Shown here: piece by piece, positions 1 through 9,751 of the stretch
How the letters are laid out: each line of letters starts with the position of its first letter
Position numbering within the stretch: the first letter of the stretch is position 1
Assembly: GCF_921294215.1 (NCBI RefSeq)
Contig: NZ_CAKLDM010000002.1
Coordinates: 620,001-684,000, forward strand
DNA length: 64,000 nt
From: Vibrio marisflavi CECT 7928
Lineage (GTDB): Bacteria > Pseudomonadota > Gammaproteobacteria > Enterobacterales > Vibrionaceae
Direction: 5' to 3'
Made by a program: the position numbers and the translations under genes
Notes under the pieces: model-generated
What the model saw: only the letters and a program-made list of their open reading frames with translations
The model's database searches: none
What the model was told of the DNA's origin: nothing

Positions 1-213
1 GTTGAATGGATTCATACTGCACCTCATAACGTTGCTTACATCAATTGCATATTCAATTAAGTAAATTAATACTACTGATAGCACGTAATGGATGTGTCAG
101 TTTGCATATAAAAATAATTAAGAATATTAATCTTTTCGTATCAAGTTGTTGCGGGTGATAGGTTTTCTGAATGAGTGTGAGTGAAGGGGCAAACTTAACT
201 AATGCATTAAATG

Positions 214-237
214 AAAAAAGCCTGCAAATGCAGGCTT
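214..237 (-). terminator. Rho-independent terminator of sodB
   Basis: An inverted repeat with 8-bp arms (AAGCCTGC / GCAGGCTT) and an AAAT loop lies just past the sodB stop. Read on the minus strand it is followed by a run of six T. This is a standard intrinsic terminator for the leftward sodB transcript. Confidence 0.85.
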
Positions 238-265
238 AAGAATTATTTATAATTAACCCTGTTAA

Positions 266-850
266 TTACTTCGCTAGGTTTTCTGCTACGAATGACCAGT
301 TAACTAGAGCCCAGAAACCATTCATGTAGTCTGGACGCACGTTGCGGTAATCGATGTAGTATGCGTGTTCCCATAGGTCAACAGTTAGAAGAGGAGTCAC
401 ACCTTCTTCTGTTAAAGGAGTCGCAGCGTTAGAAGTGTTAACGATGTCTAGAGAACCATCCGCTTTCTTAACAAGCCAAGTCCAAGAAGAACCGAAGTTG
501 TTGATTGCTGAGTCAGTGAACTTAGCTTTGAATTCTTCGAATGAACCGAAAGCTGCGTTGATAGCGTCTGCTACAGCACCAGTTGGTTCGCCACCTGCGT
601 TAGGCGCTAGGCAGTGCCAGTAGAAAGTGTGGTTCCAGATTTGCGCTGCGTTGTTGAATACACCGCCAGTTGAAGTTTTGATGATCTCTTCTAGAGACTT
701 ACCTTCAAATTCAGTACCAGGAATAAGACCGTTTAGCTTAACAACGTAAGTGTTGTGGTGTTTACCATGGTGGAAATCTAGTGTTTCTGCTGAGATATGA
801 GGTTCTAGTGCGTCTTTAGCGTAAGGAAGAGCTGGTAGTTCAAATGCCAT
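266..850 (-). CDS. sodB: Superoxide dismutase [Fe]
   Basis: Cytoplasmic iron superoxide dismutase of 194 residues, converting superoxide to hydrogen peroxide and oxygen. The N-terminus [20 protein letters not shown] and the [10 protein letters not shown] helix carrying the first metal ligand are typical of FeSOD, as are the later ligand motifs HTFYW and [11 protein letters not shown]. The frame opens five codons earlier (MENRA), but a GGAG ribosome site sits nine bases before the internal ATG at 850 and the family starts with MAFELP, so 850 is chosen. It is a single-gene unit divergent from grxD, with its own terminator. Another oxidative or iron-stress function next to an iron-sulfur glutaredoxin makes sense, but I see no convincing complete Fur box in the shared promoter region 851-1123. 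Confidence 0.97.
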   Translation of the reverse strand: MAFELPALPYAKDALEPHISAETLDFHHGKHHNTYVVKLNGLIPGTEFEGKSLEEIIKTSTGGVFNNAAQIWNHTFYWHCLAPNAGGEPTGAVADAINAAFGSFEEFKAKFTDSAINNFGSSWTWLVKKADGSLDIVNTSNAATPLTEEGVTPLLTVDLWEHAYYIDYRNVRPDYMNGFWALVNWSFVAENLAK

Positions 851-1123
851 TGCTCGATTCTCCATATAGATGAAAGAGTTAGTACTTTCGATTGCTTCCG
901 AAATTTGTTTTTATTGAGTCAATGTGACTGACTTGCGATACAGTTTAGCAAGTTTTTACTTTATTAAAAGGGTAAACCGAGGAAATTTATTGTTTGATTT
1001 CGCACTATACTTTACTAATGATAATTACAAAAATTAAACCATAGAGAATCTAAGCTTTTTATTCTCGTCTAATGGTTTAGAATAGCGGGATTAAGTGTCG
1101 TCCATTTGTACAACGAGGAAGCA

Positions 1124-1459
1124 ATGGAAACTATAGATAAAATTAAACAGCAAATCGCAGAAAACCCAATTCTTTTATACATGAAGGGCTCACCTAAGTT
1201 GCCTAGCTGTGGTTTCTCTTCTCAAGCATCTCAAGCTCTAATGGCTTGTGGCGAAAAATTTGCTTACGTTGATATTCTGCAAAACCCAGACATCCGCTCT
1301 GAGCTTCCTGTATATGCACAATGGCCAACTTTCCCTCAGCTTTGGATTGAAGGTGAGTTAATTGGTGGTTGTGACATTATTCTAGAGATGTTCCAAAAAG
1401 GCGAACTTCAGCCGCTAATCAAAGAAGCTGCTGAGAAAATCGAACAAGACGCTGAATAA
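1124..1459 (+). CDS. grxD: Monothiol glutaredoxin 4 (Grx4)
   Basis: Monothiol glutaredoxin of 111 residues that binds and delivers [2Fe-2S] clusters together with glutathione. The active-site motif CGFS is seen in PSCGFSSQAS, and WPTFPQLWI with GGCDI are the conserved glutathione-binding segments. An upstream TTG at 1106 would add six residues, but the ATG at 1124 follows a GAGGAA ribosome site and gives the usual METIDKI start. It stands alone, divergent from sodB, and is followed by two hairpins. Confidence 0.96.
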   Translation: METIDKIKQQIAENPILLYMKGSPKLPSCGFSSQASQALMACGEKFAYVDILQNPDIRSELPVYAQWPTFPQLWIEGELIGGCDIILEMFQKGELQPLIKEAAEKIEQDAE

Positions 1460-1460
1460 T

Positions 1461-1518
1461 ACTGTATAAAATTACAGTTTTTCTTGTTTTAGGGCTACAA
1501 TTTCAATATTGTAGCCCT
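1461..1518 (+). terminator. Two tandem hairpins after grxD
   Basis: The first hairpin (ACTGTA / TACAGT, 1461-1478) is followed directly by a T run and looks like an intrinsic terminator. The second (1491-1518) has perfect 11-bp arms AGGGCTACAAT / ATTGTAGCCCT with a six-base loop, followed by an AT-rich stretch with no clean T run. Together they separate grxD from topB. Confidence 0.75.
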
Positions 1519-1543
1519 AATTATTTCTGCTCAATAAATTTTT

Positions 1544-3475
1544 ATGACTCGCCTTTTTATTGCTGAAAAACCTAGCCTTGGCCGAGCAATCGCCGCTGCA
1601 CTGCCCAACCCTCAAAAGAAAGATCAAGGTTTTATCCGGTGTGGAAATGGTGATGTTGTCACGTGGTGCATTGGTCACTTGTTGGAGCAGGTTGAACCAG
1701 ATGCCTATGATGAGCGATATAAAAAATGGAACATTAACGATTTACCCATCATTCCACCTCAATGGCAGTTGAGACCGCGTAAAACCTCAAGTAAACAGCT
1801 GACCGTCATTCGTAAACTGCTGAAAGAGTCTTCTACTATTGTTCATGCAGGAGACCCCGACCGTGAAGGGCAGCTACTTGTGGACGAAGTGATTGATTAC
1901 TGCAAAGTCAGCAAGGCCAAGAAAGAAAATATTCAGAGGCTGCTGATCAGCGACTTGAACTTGCCTGCGGTTAAAAGAGCACTTGATGGGATGAGAAGTA
2001 ACCGGGAGTTTGTCCCATTGTCGGTGTCGGCGTTAGCGCGATCTCGCGCAGACTGGCTATATGGTATGAATATGTCTCGGGCATTCACTTTGCTTGGACA
2101 GAGAGCGGGTTATCAAGGGGTGCTTTCAGTCGGTCGAGTGCAGACTCCTGTTCTTGGCTTAGTGGTGAGAAGAGACGAAGAAATAGAAAATTTTGTCGCT
2201 AAAGATTATTTTACCTTACATGCTCTCATTCCGTATCAAAGCGAACATAGCAGCTTTGATATCAGGGCTAAGTGGCAGCCAAGCGAAGCTTGTCGACCAT
2301 GGCAGGACGAAGAAGGGCGGGTGCTTAATCGTAAGTTGGTGGAAAACGTTGCAAGCCGTATTGCAGACCAGCCAGCAACCGTTATGGAATCAGAACACAA
2401 GAAAACCAAACAGCAACCGCTATTACCTTACTCTCTTTCAGCACTGCAAATTGATGCTGCGAAGCGATTTAGCATGAGTGCTCAACTCGTGCTTGATACA
2501 TGCCAGTCATTGTATGAAAAGCATAAACTAATTACCTATCCTCGTTCTGATTGTCGATATTTGCCAAGTGAGCACTATGCCCAAGCATCCAGCGTGGTCG
2601 GAGCCATTTTTGGTAGCTCCAAGGAGTTATCAGAGTCAGGAGCCAATGCTGATCTTCGTTTGAAATCCAAAGCGTGGAATGACAAAAAAGTCGATGCTCA
2701 CCATGCAATCATACCGACACCTAAGACAAAGCCAGTAGAGACACTTTCCGCTAATGAAGCAAAGGTTTACCAGTTGATCGCTAGGCAGTATTTAATGCAG
2801 TTTTTCCCAGCGGCTATTTACGCTGAGAGTAAGCTAGTTTTTGATATAGCTGGAGGCAAGTTCGTTGCTCGCGGTAAACAGTTATTTTCTTCTGGTTGGA
2901 GAACTTTGTTAGGCAAGCAGGTTGAAGAAACGGATGATACTGTTGACAAGGTTCCAGCACTAGAAAAAGGTACTCAGCTGATTTGCCGTGAAGGCGAAAT
3001 CAAAGACTGTAAAACTGAGCCGCCAAGGCACTTTACCGAATCTACTTTGTTGTTAGCAATGACAGGAATTTCTCGCTATGTAGAAGATAAAGAGTTGAAA
3101 AAAATCCTTAAGGAAACAGATGGACTCGGAACAGAGGCTACTCGGGCGGGTATTTTGGATACGTTATTTAAGCGTCAATTGCTGTCGAGGCAAGGGAAGT
3201 CGATTATAAGTACCGAAGCTGGTAGGGGGCTGATTCATGCGTTGCCAATGGAATCAACTTTGCCTGATTTAACTGCTCATTGGGAGCACCAATTGCAAGC
3301 AATGGCGGAAAGAGACCAGCCTTATCAACCTTTTATGGATACTCTGGTGGAGCGTGTTACTGAGTTAATGACTCAAGCAAAAACGTCGCCTCTGCCTGAG
3401 TCTTTACGTCACTTGCCACAGGTGAAACGCCCAGCATTTAAGAAAAAGCGCAGGGCAAAAGCAAGCAGAAAGTAA
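1544..3475 (+). CDS. topB: DNA topoisomerase III
   Basis: Type IA topoisomerase of 643 residues that decatenates replication and recombination intermediates through a transient 5'-phosphotyrosine link. The TOPRIM domain begins at once ([15 protein letters not shown], with the catalytic Glu) and has its acidic DxD in [12 protein letters not shown] near residue 105. The catalytic tyrosine is in [13 protein letters not shown] near residue 330. The C-terminus ends in a basic tail ([11 protein letters not shown]), as in gammaproteobacterial TopB, and length fits the family. No good ribosome site precedes the ATG. It is transcribed alone and converges on the SDR gene six bases downstream. Confidence 0.96.
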   Translation: MTRLFIAEKPSLGRAIAAALPNPQKKDQGFIRCGNGDVVTWCIGHLLEQVEPDAYDERYKKWNINDLPIIPPQWQLRPRKTSSKQLTVIRKLLKESSTIVHAGDPDREGQLLVDEVIDYCKVSKAKKENIQRLLISDLNLPAVKRALDGMRSNREFVPLSVSALARSRADWLYGMNMSRAFTLLGQRAGYQGVLSVGRVQTPVLGLVVRRDEEIENFVAKDYFTLHALIPYQSEHSSFDIRAKWQPSEACRPWQDEEGRVLNRKLVENVASRIADQPATVMESEHKKTKQQPLLPYSLSALQIDAAKRFSMSAQLVLDTCQSLYEKHKLITYPRSDCRYLPSEHYAQASSVVGAIFGSSKELSESGANADLRLKSKAWNDKKVDAHHAIIPTPKTKPVETLSANEAKVYQLIARQYLMQFFPAAIYAESKLVFDIAGGKFVARGKQLFSSGWRTLLGKQVEETDDTVDKVPALEKGTQLICREGEIKDCKTEPPRHFTESTLLLAMTGISRYVEDKELKKILKETDGLGTEATRAGILDTLFKRQLLSRQGKSIISTEAGRGLIHALPMESTLPDLTAHWEHQLQAMAERDQPYQPFMDTLVERVTELMTQAKTSPLPESLRHLPQVKRPAFKKKRRAKASRK

Positions 3476-3481
3476 CGTTAG

Positions 3482-4168
3482 TTACCACGGAATGGTGGAG
3501 CCATCATAGTTAATAAACGTACCAGACTGTTGGGCTGTTGCTGAATCTATCACTTTTGTCAGCCCTCCGACTGAAGTTTCAGTTTCAATAAGAGCATTTG
3601 GTCCGCCCATTGCTGTTTTGACCCAACCGGGATGTAATGCTAAAACAACAAACCCGTCATCAGCTAAATCGATACTCAAGCTTTTAACTACGGAGTTCAA
3701 AGCCGCTTTTGAGGAGCGGTAGATATATCCACGACCAGATGAATTGTCGGCCATGCTGCCGACTTTTGACGAGAGGCAGGCAATTTTCTTAACTTGGCCT
3801 TGTTTTAGAAGTGGTAGAAAGGCTTCGACGATTTTAAGTGGAGCAATCGTATTGGCTTCAAAAACTTTTCGCCATTCTTCAACATCGGTTTCGCCCAAAG
3901 AATAGCCTGATGGACCATAATATCCCGCATTGTTTATTAGCAAGTCGATTGCTGGAAGGCTTGTAGCTAGCTCTGAAATGGCCTGATAATCAGTAATATC
4001 GACACGGTGGCAAGTTAGGGAAGGGGATTGGTTTTCCAATTCAAGCAATTCTTGCGCTGCATTTTCATTGCGATATGTAGCGTGAACTTGCCAACCATTG
4101 TTTAGGTAATATTTTGTGAGCGCTAAGCCGATACCACGGCCTGCTCCTGTTATAAATACAAGACTCAT
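3482..4168 (-). CDS. SDR-family oxidoreductase
   Basis: Short-chain dehydrogenase/reductase of 228 residues with a Rossmann fold. The cofactor loop is TGAGRGIG at residues 7-14, the structural motif is NNAG near residue 81, and the catalytic Ser-Tyr-Lys is represented by LSSKVGS and YRSSKAA. The C-terminus is short, like the C-signal (CsgA-like) subgroup of SDRs. Substrate cannot be told from sequence. An AAGGG ribosome site precedes the ATG. It is a single gene converging on topB and divergent from the deacetylase-fold gene. Confidence 0.85.
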   Translation of the reverse strand: MSLVFITGAGRGIGLALTKYYLNNGWQVHATYRNENAAQELLELENQSPSLTCHRVDITDYQAISELATSLPAIDLLINNAGYYGPSGYSLGETDVEEWRKVFEANTIAPLKIVEAFLPLLKQGQVKKIACLSSKVGSMADNSSGRGYIYRSSKAALNSVVKSLSIDLADDGFVVLALHPGWVKTAMGGPNALIETETSVGGLTKVIDSATAQQSGTFINYDGSTIPW

Positions 4169-4297
4169 TTATTAGCCCTTTACTTTGACGTAGGCTGTTC
4201 ATTGTGCGACTGGAGTGGTGGAAAATCAATATTGAAACGGCTCGATTGAACCTATAGCATAATGCGAGTTCTTTCTAACAGTCACTTCTTCAACTCT

Positions 4298-5221
4298 ATG
4301 ATTCCATTGGTATATCATCCTATATATTCCGATCTCCCTCTCCCTAAAGGTCACCGCTATCCAATAAATAAGTACCGACTACTGCACCAACAGCTTGTAC
4401 AGCGAATGGAGCAATATGATAACTGGAATACGGCATTTCAAATTTTTCAGCCTCAACCGATTACTATTGAGGAAGTTAACCGAGTTCATAGTTCTGAATA
4501 CGTCTCTCAATTGGCTAACGGCTCATTGCCACTGGCTAAAATTCGAAGAATTGGCTTTCCTTGGAGTGAGCAATTGGTACAGAGGACACTGACTTCTGCG
4601 GGCGGAACTTGTTTAGCGGTCGAACTAGCAGTGGAGTATGGCATCGCAATTCACTTAAGCGGCGGGTATCACCATGCACATTATGACTTTGGAAGTGGGT
4701 TCTGTCTTTTCAATGATTTGGTACTTGCCGCCAACCATGCACTTACCCATGAGAACATCGACAAAGTTCTAATTATCGACAGCGATGTACACCAAGGTGA
4801 CGGTACAGCCACCCTTTGTGATGCTCGAGATGATATCGTGACACTTTCATTTCACTGTGAGAAAAACTTTCCAGCTCGAAAAACTCATTCCGATATTGAT
4901 ATCGCTTTGCCAAAAGACATTTCGGATATGGAGTTCTTAGATAGCTTTAACTCGGTGGTTGAAATGTCGGTTAACTTACATCAACCGGATCTCATTATTT
5001 ATGATGCGGGCGTCGATATTCATAGTGATGACGAGCTTGGCTATTTCAATGTATCAACACAGGCAATTTATCAAAGAGATCAATTTTTGCTGAAGCTAGC
5101 GAAAGAGAAATCAGTTCCAATTGCTTGCGTAGTCGGCGGTGGTTATCGCTCTAATCACGCAGATCTGATACCGATCCACATGAAGCTGATTCAGGCTGCT
5201 TTAGATATCTCGGAAAATTAA
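4298..5221 (+). CDS. Histone deacetylase-family (HDAC-fold) amidohydrolase
   Basis: Zinc-dependent arginase/deacetylase-fold hydrolase of about 307 residues. The tandem histidines (LSGGYHHAHYDFGSGFCLFND) and metal site (IIDSDVHQGDGTA) are the family hallmarks, with a further acidic ligand region at YDAGVDIHSDDELG and the GGGY motif near the end. Bacterial members act on small acetylated amides such as polyamines or acetoin-related substrates, or on protein lysines; the substrate here is unknown. An ATG at 4262 would add 12 residues. I prefer 4298 because the conserved sequence starts IPLVYHPIY, but neither start has a clear ribosome site. Confidence 0.85.
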   Translation: MIPLVYHPIYSDLPLPKGHRYPINKYRLLHQQLVQRMEQYDNWNTAFQIFQPQPITIEEVNRVHSSEYVSQLANGSLPLAKIRRIGFPWSEQLVQRTLTSAGGTCLAVELAVEYGIAIHLSGGYHHAHYDFGSGFCLFNDLVLAANHALTHENIDKVLIIDSDVHQGDGTATLCDARDDIVTLSFHCEKNFPARKTHSDIDIALPKDISDMEFLDSFNSVVEMSVNLHQPDLIIYDAGVDIHSDDELGYFNVSTQAIYQRDQFLLKLAKEKSVPIACVVGGGYRSNHADLIPIHMKLIQAALDISEN

Positions 5222-5294
5222 ATCGAAGGTTTATATCGTACTGCTCAATTTAGACTATCTTGAAAGAGTGTTTTAACAGGCAGAGGATAACTCC

Positions 5295-5675
5295 ATGCAA
5301 TCTAACCCTATTGTTTGGTTTGAAATTTATGTCGACGATTTACCTCGAGCAAGAAAGTTCTACGAGTCGGTACTTAACGTTGAGTTGCAGGCTATAGAAA
5401 ACACCACCAACATAGAGCTCGAGATGTGGGGCTTTCCGGGAAATACTGAAGGTTATGGGGCAACAGGCGCGCTGGTTAAAATGAAAGATGTGAAAGCTGG
5501 TGCAAATAGCACGCTAGTATACTTTGCTTGCGAGGATTGCAGCGTAGAAGCTGCCAGAGTTGAGCTTGCAGGAGGCAGTCTACAAGCACCTAAGTTCCCA
5601 ATTGGTGAACATGGCTTTATTGCTATCGCTACAGATACTGAAGGAAACACTATTGGCTTCCATTCGATGAATTAG
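5295..5675 (+). CDS. VOC-family (glyoxalase/bleomycin-resistance fold) protein
   Basis: Small cytoplasmic protein of 126 residues with one vicinal-oxygen-chelate domain built of two beta-alpha-beta-beta-beta repeats. The start (NPIVWFEIYVDDLPRARKFYESVL) and end (FIAIATDTEGNTIGFHS) match the widespread subgroup of unknown substrate. An AGAGG ribosome site lies eight bases before the ATG. It follows the deacetylase-fold gene by 73 bases and precedes the NUDIX gene by 70, so a loose three-gene unit is possible but not shown. Confidence 0.85.
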   Translation: MQSNPIVWFEIYVDDLPRARKFYESVLNVELQAIENTTNIELEMWGFPGNTEGYGATGALVKMKDVKAGANSTLVYFACEDCSVEAARVELAGGSLQAPKFPIGEHGFIAIATDTEGNTIGFHSMN

Positions 5676-5745
5676 CTTCTTGTATTGAGTTGATTGATTC
5701 TTTGACCAATCACAGTTTCCACTATTCATAAACTGAAGGAAAAAT

Positions 5746-6228
5746 ATGCAGCATCGTATTCGCTCCGCTGGGATATTACTGTCTGGAAGCAAAATCTTAA
5801 TGTTGAAAGTGAAAGATTTTTCAGGTGATTACTGGATCCTACCCGGAGGTGGGTTTGAAGCAGGGGATAGAAGCACAAAGCATAGCTTAGAAAGAGAGTT
5901 TGAAGAAGAGACAGGGTTGGTTGTAGAAGTTGGCCCGCTGGTTTGCGTTAGGGAGTTTTTAGAAACTAGCCAAAACAGGTACAACGCGGAGTTTTTCTAC
6001 TGCATTACTGATTATTCAGGGGAGCTAACTTTGTCTAATTTGCAGGGGCTGAATGACGAAGAGTTCATTCAGTCTGTGCAATGGGTTGAGCTCTCTGAGT
6101 TAAAAGACAAAAGAATTTATCCTCATGACTTAGCTACCACGGTTATGGACATAATTAAATCAAAACGGTTTTCCACTCATTTAGGAAGTTTCGTTCAGGG
6201 AAACGCTGATAGCCATAACCAATTATAA
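5746..6228 (+). CDS. NUDIX hydrolase
   Basis: Cytoplasmic hydrolase of 160 residues acting on a nucleoside diphosphate linked to another moiety. The Nudix box is visible as GGGFEAGDRSTKHSLEREF followed by EEETG (about residues 32-55), with the metal-binding RE and EE pairs intact. The N-terminus RIRSAGILLSGSKILMLKV is the usual first strand. An AAGGA ribosome site precedes the ATG. Substrate is not predictable. The last 20 residues are not conserved-looking. Confidence 0.88.
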   Translation: MQHRIRSAGILLSGSKILMLKVKDFSGDYWILPGGGFEAGDRSTKHSLEREFEEETGLVVEVGPLVCVREFLETSQNRYNAEFFYCITDYSGELTLSNLQGLNDEEFIQSVQWVELSELKDKRIYPHDLATTVMDIIKSKRFSTHLGSFVQGNADSHNQL

Positions 6229-6829
6229 TTAATTATTTGCTAGTACTACTTATTAGCAAGCTGAATAATTAATGTATTGACTAATATTATTCATCCAGAA
6301 AATATAAATGTATATTTTGATAGGCACGTTATCTAACTTGGGTGGATTATTAACATGAAAGCAATGTTTTTATATCTTACGGCTGAATTCTAACAAAAGT
6401 ATATTTACTGAGTATTTGCTCAATAGTGGTAACTGAGTTTCAGCTATCTAAATATATAGGTTTTCTATAGTGTTTAGTAAGTATCTAAAAAGGACTATAG
6501 AAACTACTAATGCAGATTTTAACCTCTTCTGGTTTTTTATTTTTTCTTCTTCAGTATTCTGGTTCGTGCTTTTTGTTGTCTTATCATCATGAAAGTTAAA
6601 GGTTAAATGAGTCTTGATATGCTTTGCTAGCTTGGTTAACTCGAATGTGTAAGGCTCGGTAGAAATTTGCAATATATAGAAACATAAATATAATTGCTTG
6701 CCTGCATAGCACAGAAACTAACCATTAAAAATATCTTTGATTAAAGAGGAATATATAAATTCCCACAGTCAATAAGTTGCTATTGCATGAAACGTCGAAA
6801 TGTCACGGCTATGGATATGGAGAGGTTTA
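6229..6829. other. AT-rich intergenic region upstream of the first LuxR-type gene
   Basis: About 600 bases without a supportable gene. A 74-codon minus-strand frame at 6448-6672 starts with TTG, has no ribosome site and resembles nothing I know. The region presumably holds the promoter of the LuxR-MFS-methyltransferase unit; I see no defined operator. Confidence 0.5.
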
Positions 6830-7699
6830 GTGGATAATCCAGCATTCGATCATGTAGAAACGGTTAAGCGATTATCAAGTAGGCTATATAAAAGATTAGG
6901 TATTATCGCTTTTACATTTTCAAGGGTATATAAAGATGGTTCGCGTTGTGAGCTGTGGAATGACCTTGATGCGCTAAAGTACACATTTATTAAGACGCAA
7001 AACGTAGAAAAGATATATACGCCGCCTTTTTTTGGTAATCGAACTTTTGCTATCTACGACATCGTGCTGGAAAACTTTCCATCGCGGGCTAGAAACAAAA
7101 TGGCTAAACACCTAAAAGGGCTAGAAAGCACTTTTGACTATGCAAATTGCATTGTACTGATTGATTATCAAGAAGAGTATACAGAATATTGTATGTTCTA
7201 TACGCATAGAAAAGAAAAGCAAGCAATCAATCGATATTTGAACGACTTGGAGTACCTCAAGTCCTTCAGGCGCTTTTTTAGGCATATGGCAAAGGATTGT
7301 ATATATGAAGTGAGTACTGACAAGATAATGAAACCTTGGATTCATGGTTCTGATGCTCAGAAGGCTCACGATGGCCTGATTGTAGATTTAGGCGCACCAA
7401 AAGAAATTTATACAGGCTCAAATAAGAGTATAGAAGTACCACTCAAAGTAAAAAATCTTATTACTGGCTTCGAGAACAGTAACGTAGCAGGTCATTCCGA
7501 TAGTTTGGTTCGGTTAACCGCTCGGGAAAAAGAAGTGTCAACTTATGTTATGGATGGCTCAACTGCAAAGGAAATTGCAGAGGCACTGTGTATTTCGCCT
7601 AAGACGGTCGAAAAACACATATTGAATATCAATAACAAGTTCGGCACTAACCGTCGAGCGACATTAATCTCAGAACTGAATAGATACTATGATAGATAA
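6830..7699 (+). CDS. LuxR-type HTH transcriptional regulator (module 1)
   Basis: DNA-binding regulator of 289 residues. The C-terminal 65 residues form a LuxR-type helix-turn-helix (LTAREKEVSTYVMDGSTAKE then CISPKTVEKHILNINNKFG). The first 180 residues form a domain that is not the canonical AHL-binding one, with motifs YKDGSRCELW, IYTPPFFG and LIDYQEEYTEYC, shared with the paralogue at 10494-11267. A frame-opening ATG at 6800 would add ten residues, but a GTG at 6830 follows GGAGAGG by a good spacing and aligns exactly with the paralogue's start (xDNPAF). The last 11 bases overlap the transporter gene, implying translational coupling. The inducing signal is unknown. Confidence 0.85.
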   Translation: MDNPAFDHVETVKRLSSRLYKRLGIIAFTFSRVYKDGSRCELWNDLDALKYTFIKTQNVEKIYTPPFFGNRTFAIYDIVLENFPSRARNKMAKHLKGLESTFDYANCIVLIDYQEEYTEYCMFYTHRKEKQAINRYLNDLEYLKSFRRFFRHMAKDCIYEVSTDKIMKPWIHGSDAQKAHDGLIVDLGAPKEIYTGSNKSIEVPLKVKNLITGFENSNVAGHSDSLVRLTAREKEVSTYVMDGSTAKEIAEALCISPKTVEKHILNINNKFGTNRRATLISELNRYYDR

Positions 7700-8960
7700 A
7701 GAAAAGAAGAAAATCGTGTGGACTGGCTTTGTCGGGACGTGCTTGGAGTGGTTCGACTTTGCGATATTTGGTGTTATGTCAGCCATTTTGGCGACTAACT
7801 TTTTCCCAGATGACTCAGGTCCTGTTTCCCTAATCAAAACCTTTGCTGTATTTGCGTCAGGCTTTTTAATCAGACCAATTGCAACCTTTATATGGGGCTA
7901 CTTGGGCGATAAGCATGGTCGAAAAAATACAGTGGTCTTTACTGTATTGTTGATGAGTATTGCTTCATTAGGGTTAGGCCTATTGCCGAACTTTGAGTCT
8001 ATCGGTATCGCATCGACTGTACTTCTTGTGGCTTTCCGAATGATTCAAGGTTTTGCATGTAGTGGCGAGCATTGTGGAATGGTGACATACCTATATGAAT
8101 TGTTGCCAGGTAAAACTCAATCTAGAGCTTCGAGTATTGCAGTATCAGGTGTATACATTGGTATGGCTATGGCGACGCTCATCGGTTTGATTCTTCACGC
8201 GGGTTTAAGCAAGCAAGAACTGTATGCTTGGGGCTGGAGAGTTCCATTTATTCTCAGTGGTTTTGCTGGTTTAGCGAGCTTCTATATTCGTAAGAAAATG
8301 GTAGAAACAGCTGAGTTTCTGAACGCCACTGATAAACAGCGCCTAACAGTAAAGGAGTGGTTTAAGCTAGTATTCAACAACAAATACAGAATGCTATTAG
8401 GCATCGGTGCTTATCAATTAGCGGTTCTTATCCCTTATATTGCGTTTGTATTCGTAGTTTCTTATGTAGAGAAAAATCAACTTATACCAGTAGATCAACT
8501 TTATGCGTCAAACCTGATTAACTTGATTCTATGTGGTGTGTTCGTTTTTCTTGCGGCGAAAGTGTGTGATGCTTTGCCAAAGCAACGTGAAAATATCCAA
8601 ATTGTCGCGGCATTGGCTTTATTGGTTGGTACACCATTCCTTTTCGAAAGCCTGAAGCAAGGCAATATCGTTCACTTCTTCTTTGCGCAGTTGTACTTTG
8701 GTTTCACAGTGGCGTTTTTGGTTGGTCCGTTTATGACAACTGCGGCGAAGCTGTTTGATGTTAAAGTCCGCTACACTGGAGTTTCTGTCATCATGAACAT
8801 TTCTGCTGCCGTTTTTGGGGGAATGTCTCCGGTTATTTTATCGCTTTTCGATACAACTAAATCTCCTGAATTGTACTCAGTGATGTTTATCATGGCTTCA
8901 GCTGCGATAAGCCTTGTTTGTATTAGTGCCAACAAAAAGGTTTTGCTGAAAAATGTTTGA
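7689..8960 (+). CDS. MFS transporter, metabolite:H+ symporter-like
   Basis: Inner-membrane major facilitator of 423 residues with about twelve hydrophobic segments. The start (TGFVGTCLEWFDFAIFGVMS) and the loop 2-3 motif GYLGDKHGRKNTVV resemble the metabolite:H+ symporter group (ProP, ShiA and relatives), as does the RMIQGFACSGEHCGMVTYLYE segment. The substrate is not predictable; proton-coupled uptake or release of a small acid, betaine or similar is inference. It overlaps the regulator gene by 11 bases and the methyltransferase gene by 8, so the three form one operon. The paralogous module at 9751-11267 lacks a copy. Confidence 0.85.
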   Translation: MIDKEKKKIVWTGFVGTCLEWFDFAIFGVMSAILATNFFPDDSGPVSLIKTFAVFASGFLIRPIATFIWGYLGDKHGRKNTVVFTVLLMSIASLGLGLLPNFESIGIASTVLLVAFRMIQGFACSGEHCGMVTYLYELLPGKTQSRASSIAVSGVYIGMAMATLIGLILHAGLSKQELYAWGWRVPFILSGFAGLASFYIRKKMVETAEFLNATDKQRLTVKEWFKLVFNNKYRMLLGIGAYQLAVLIPYIAFVFVVSYVEKNQLIPVDQLYASNLINLILCGVFVFLAAKVCDALPKQRENIQIVAALALLVGTPFLFESLKQGNIVHFFFAQLYFGFTVAFLVGPFMTTAAKLFDVKVRYTGVSVIMNISAAVFGGMSPVILSLFDTTKSPELYSVMFIMASAAISLVCISANKKVLLKNV

Positions 8961-9684
8961 TAAATACGGCTTAGAGGCCACTCACAATAGCTTTGGTTTC
9001 ATGCATACGCTATCACCGATGGGTAAAGCGTTTATTGAGTACTCGTCTCAAACACTAGAAAAGCCATTGCTGGATATCGGCTGTGCTTTCGGTGTAACCA
9101 CGCTACCTTGCCTAGAAAATGGCGCTAAAGTGGTTGCGTGTGATATTGAGCAATCTCATTTAGATGAATTGAAGCGAAGAGCGCCTCTGCAGCACCATGA
9201 AAACTTAACGCTCCAGCTAGGACGTTTCCCTGAAGAAATGGACTTTGCTGAAGGTTCATTTTCAGGCATTTTTATCTCACATGTTTTGCCTTTTTTGTCA
9301 GAGCAAGAGCTAAAAGATGGCTTTCAAAAAATAAGCAAATGGCTTGCTCCAGGAGGCAAGCTGTTTTTACTGTGTTACTCACCATTTCATAAAACTATGA
9401 GCGATTTTATTCCAACCTATTTGGAGCGAATTAAGACAACTAAGACGTTTGCAGGGCTGGTTGACAATAAGCGTGACTACGAATCGAATGAAATCGTGAA
9501 TGACGATTTGCCAGATCGTTTGATGCTATTTGATGTACCGACAGTTGAGCATTTGTTTGAATTGGCAGGGTTGGATACTGAGTTGTGTGAGCATATCGGT
9601 GGTGTGGAAAATGGTGTACCAGAAATTTTTTGCCTCGATGGCAGAGAGTGGGTTGGTGCCATAGGTGTGAAACCACAAGCCTAG
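8953..9684 (+). CDS. Class I SAM-dependent methyltransferase (module 1)
   Basis: Predicted cytoplasmic methyltransferase of 243 residues with a Rossmann-like SAM domain. Motif I is LLDIGCAFGVTTLPC near residue 40, the acidic end of strand 2 is VVACDIE, and motif IV/post-IV appears as SGIFISHVLPFL and PGGKLFLLCYSPFHK. The C-terminal 80 residues (LMLFD, IGGVENGVPEIFCLDGREWV) are nearly the same as in the paralogue at 9751-10479, suggesting a shared substrate-binding cap. Substrate unknown. The start codon overlaps the transporter gene by eight bases; the pair probably methylates and moves the same or a related small molecule (inference). Confidence 0.85.
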   Translation: MFDKYGLEATHNSFGFMHTLSPMGKAFIEYSSQTLEKPLLDIGCAFGVTTLPCLENGAKVVACDIEQSHLDELKRRAPLQHHENLTLQLGRFPEEMDFAEGSFSGIFISHVLPFLSEQELKDGFQKISKWLAPGGKLFLLCYSPFHKTMSDFIPTYLERIKTTKTFAGLVDNKRDYESNEIVNDDLPDRLMLFDVPTVEHLFELAGLDTELCEHIGGVENGVPEIFCLDGREWVGAIGVKPQA

Positions 9685-9712
9685 TCACGTCCAATAATTG
9701 TAGCAAATATGG

Positions 9713-9751
9713 AACCCCGCGATTTAGACGCGGGGTTTCTTCGTCTAAATC
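9713..9751. terminator. Overlapping hairpins between convergent methyltransferase genes
   Basis: Two inverted repeats share bases and cannot both form. Hairpin A pairs AACCCCGCG (9713-9721) with CGCGGGGTT (9729-9737). Hairpin B pairs GATTTAGACG (9721-9730) with CGTCTAAATC (9742-9751) and touches the last base of the minus-strand stop codon. A is GC-rich and followed by TCTTC on the plus strand. The element most likely ends transcription from both sides. Confidence 0.7.

Noticed and set aside
1..60. Open frame from base 1 to TAA at 58-60, possibly the tail of an upstream gene
   Set aside because: Only 19 codons are visible and the residues match nothing I recognise; chance is as likely.
1009..1035. 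Half of a Fur-box-like sequence (TGATAAT) between sodB and grxD
   Set aside because: The second half-site is missing, so it does not support a Fur operator.
6448..6672. 74-codon minus-strand frame
   Set aside because: TTG start, no ribosome site, low complexity (Lys/Asn/Thr rich) and no recognisable family.
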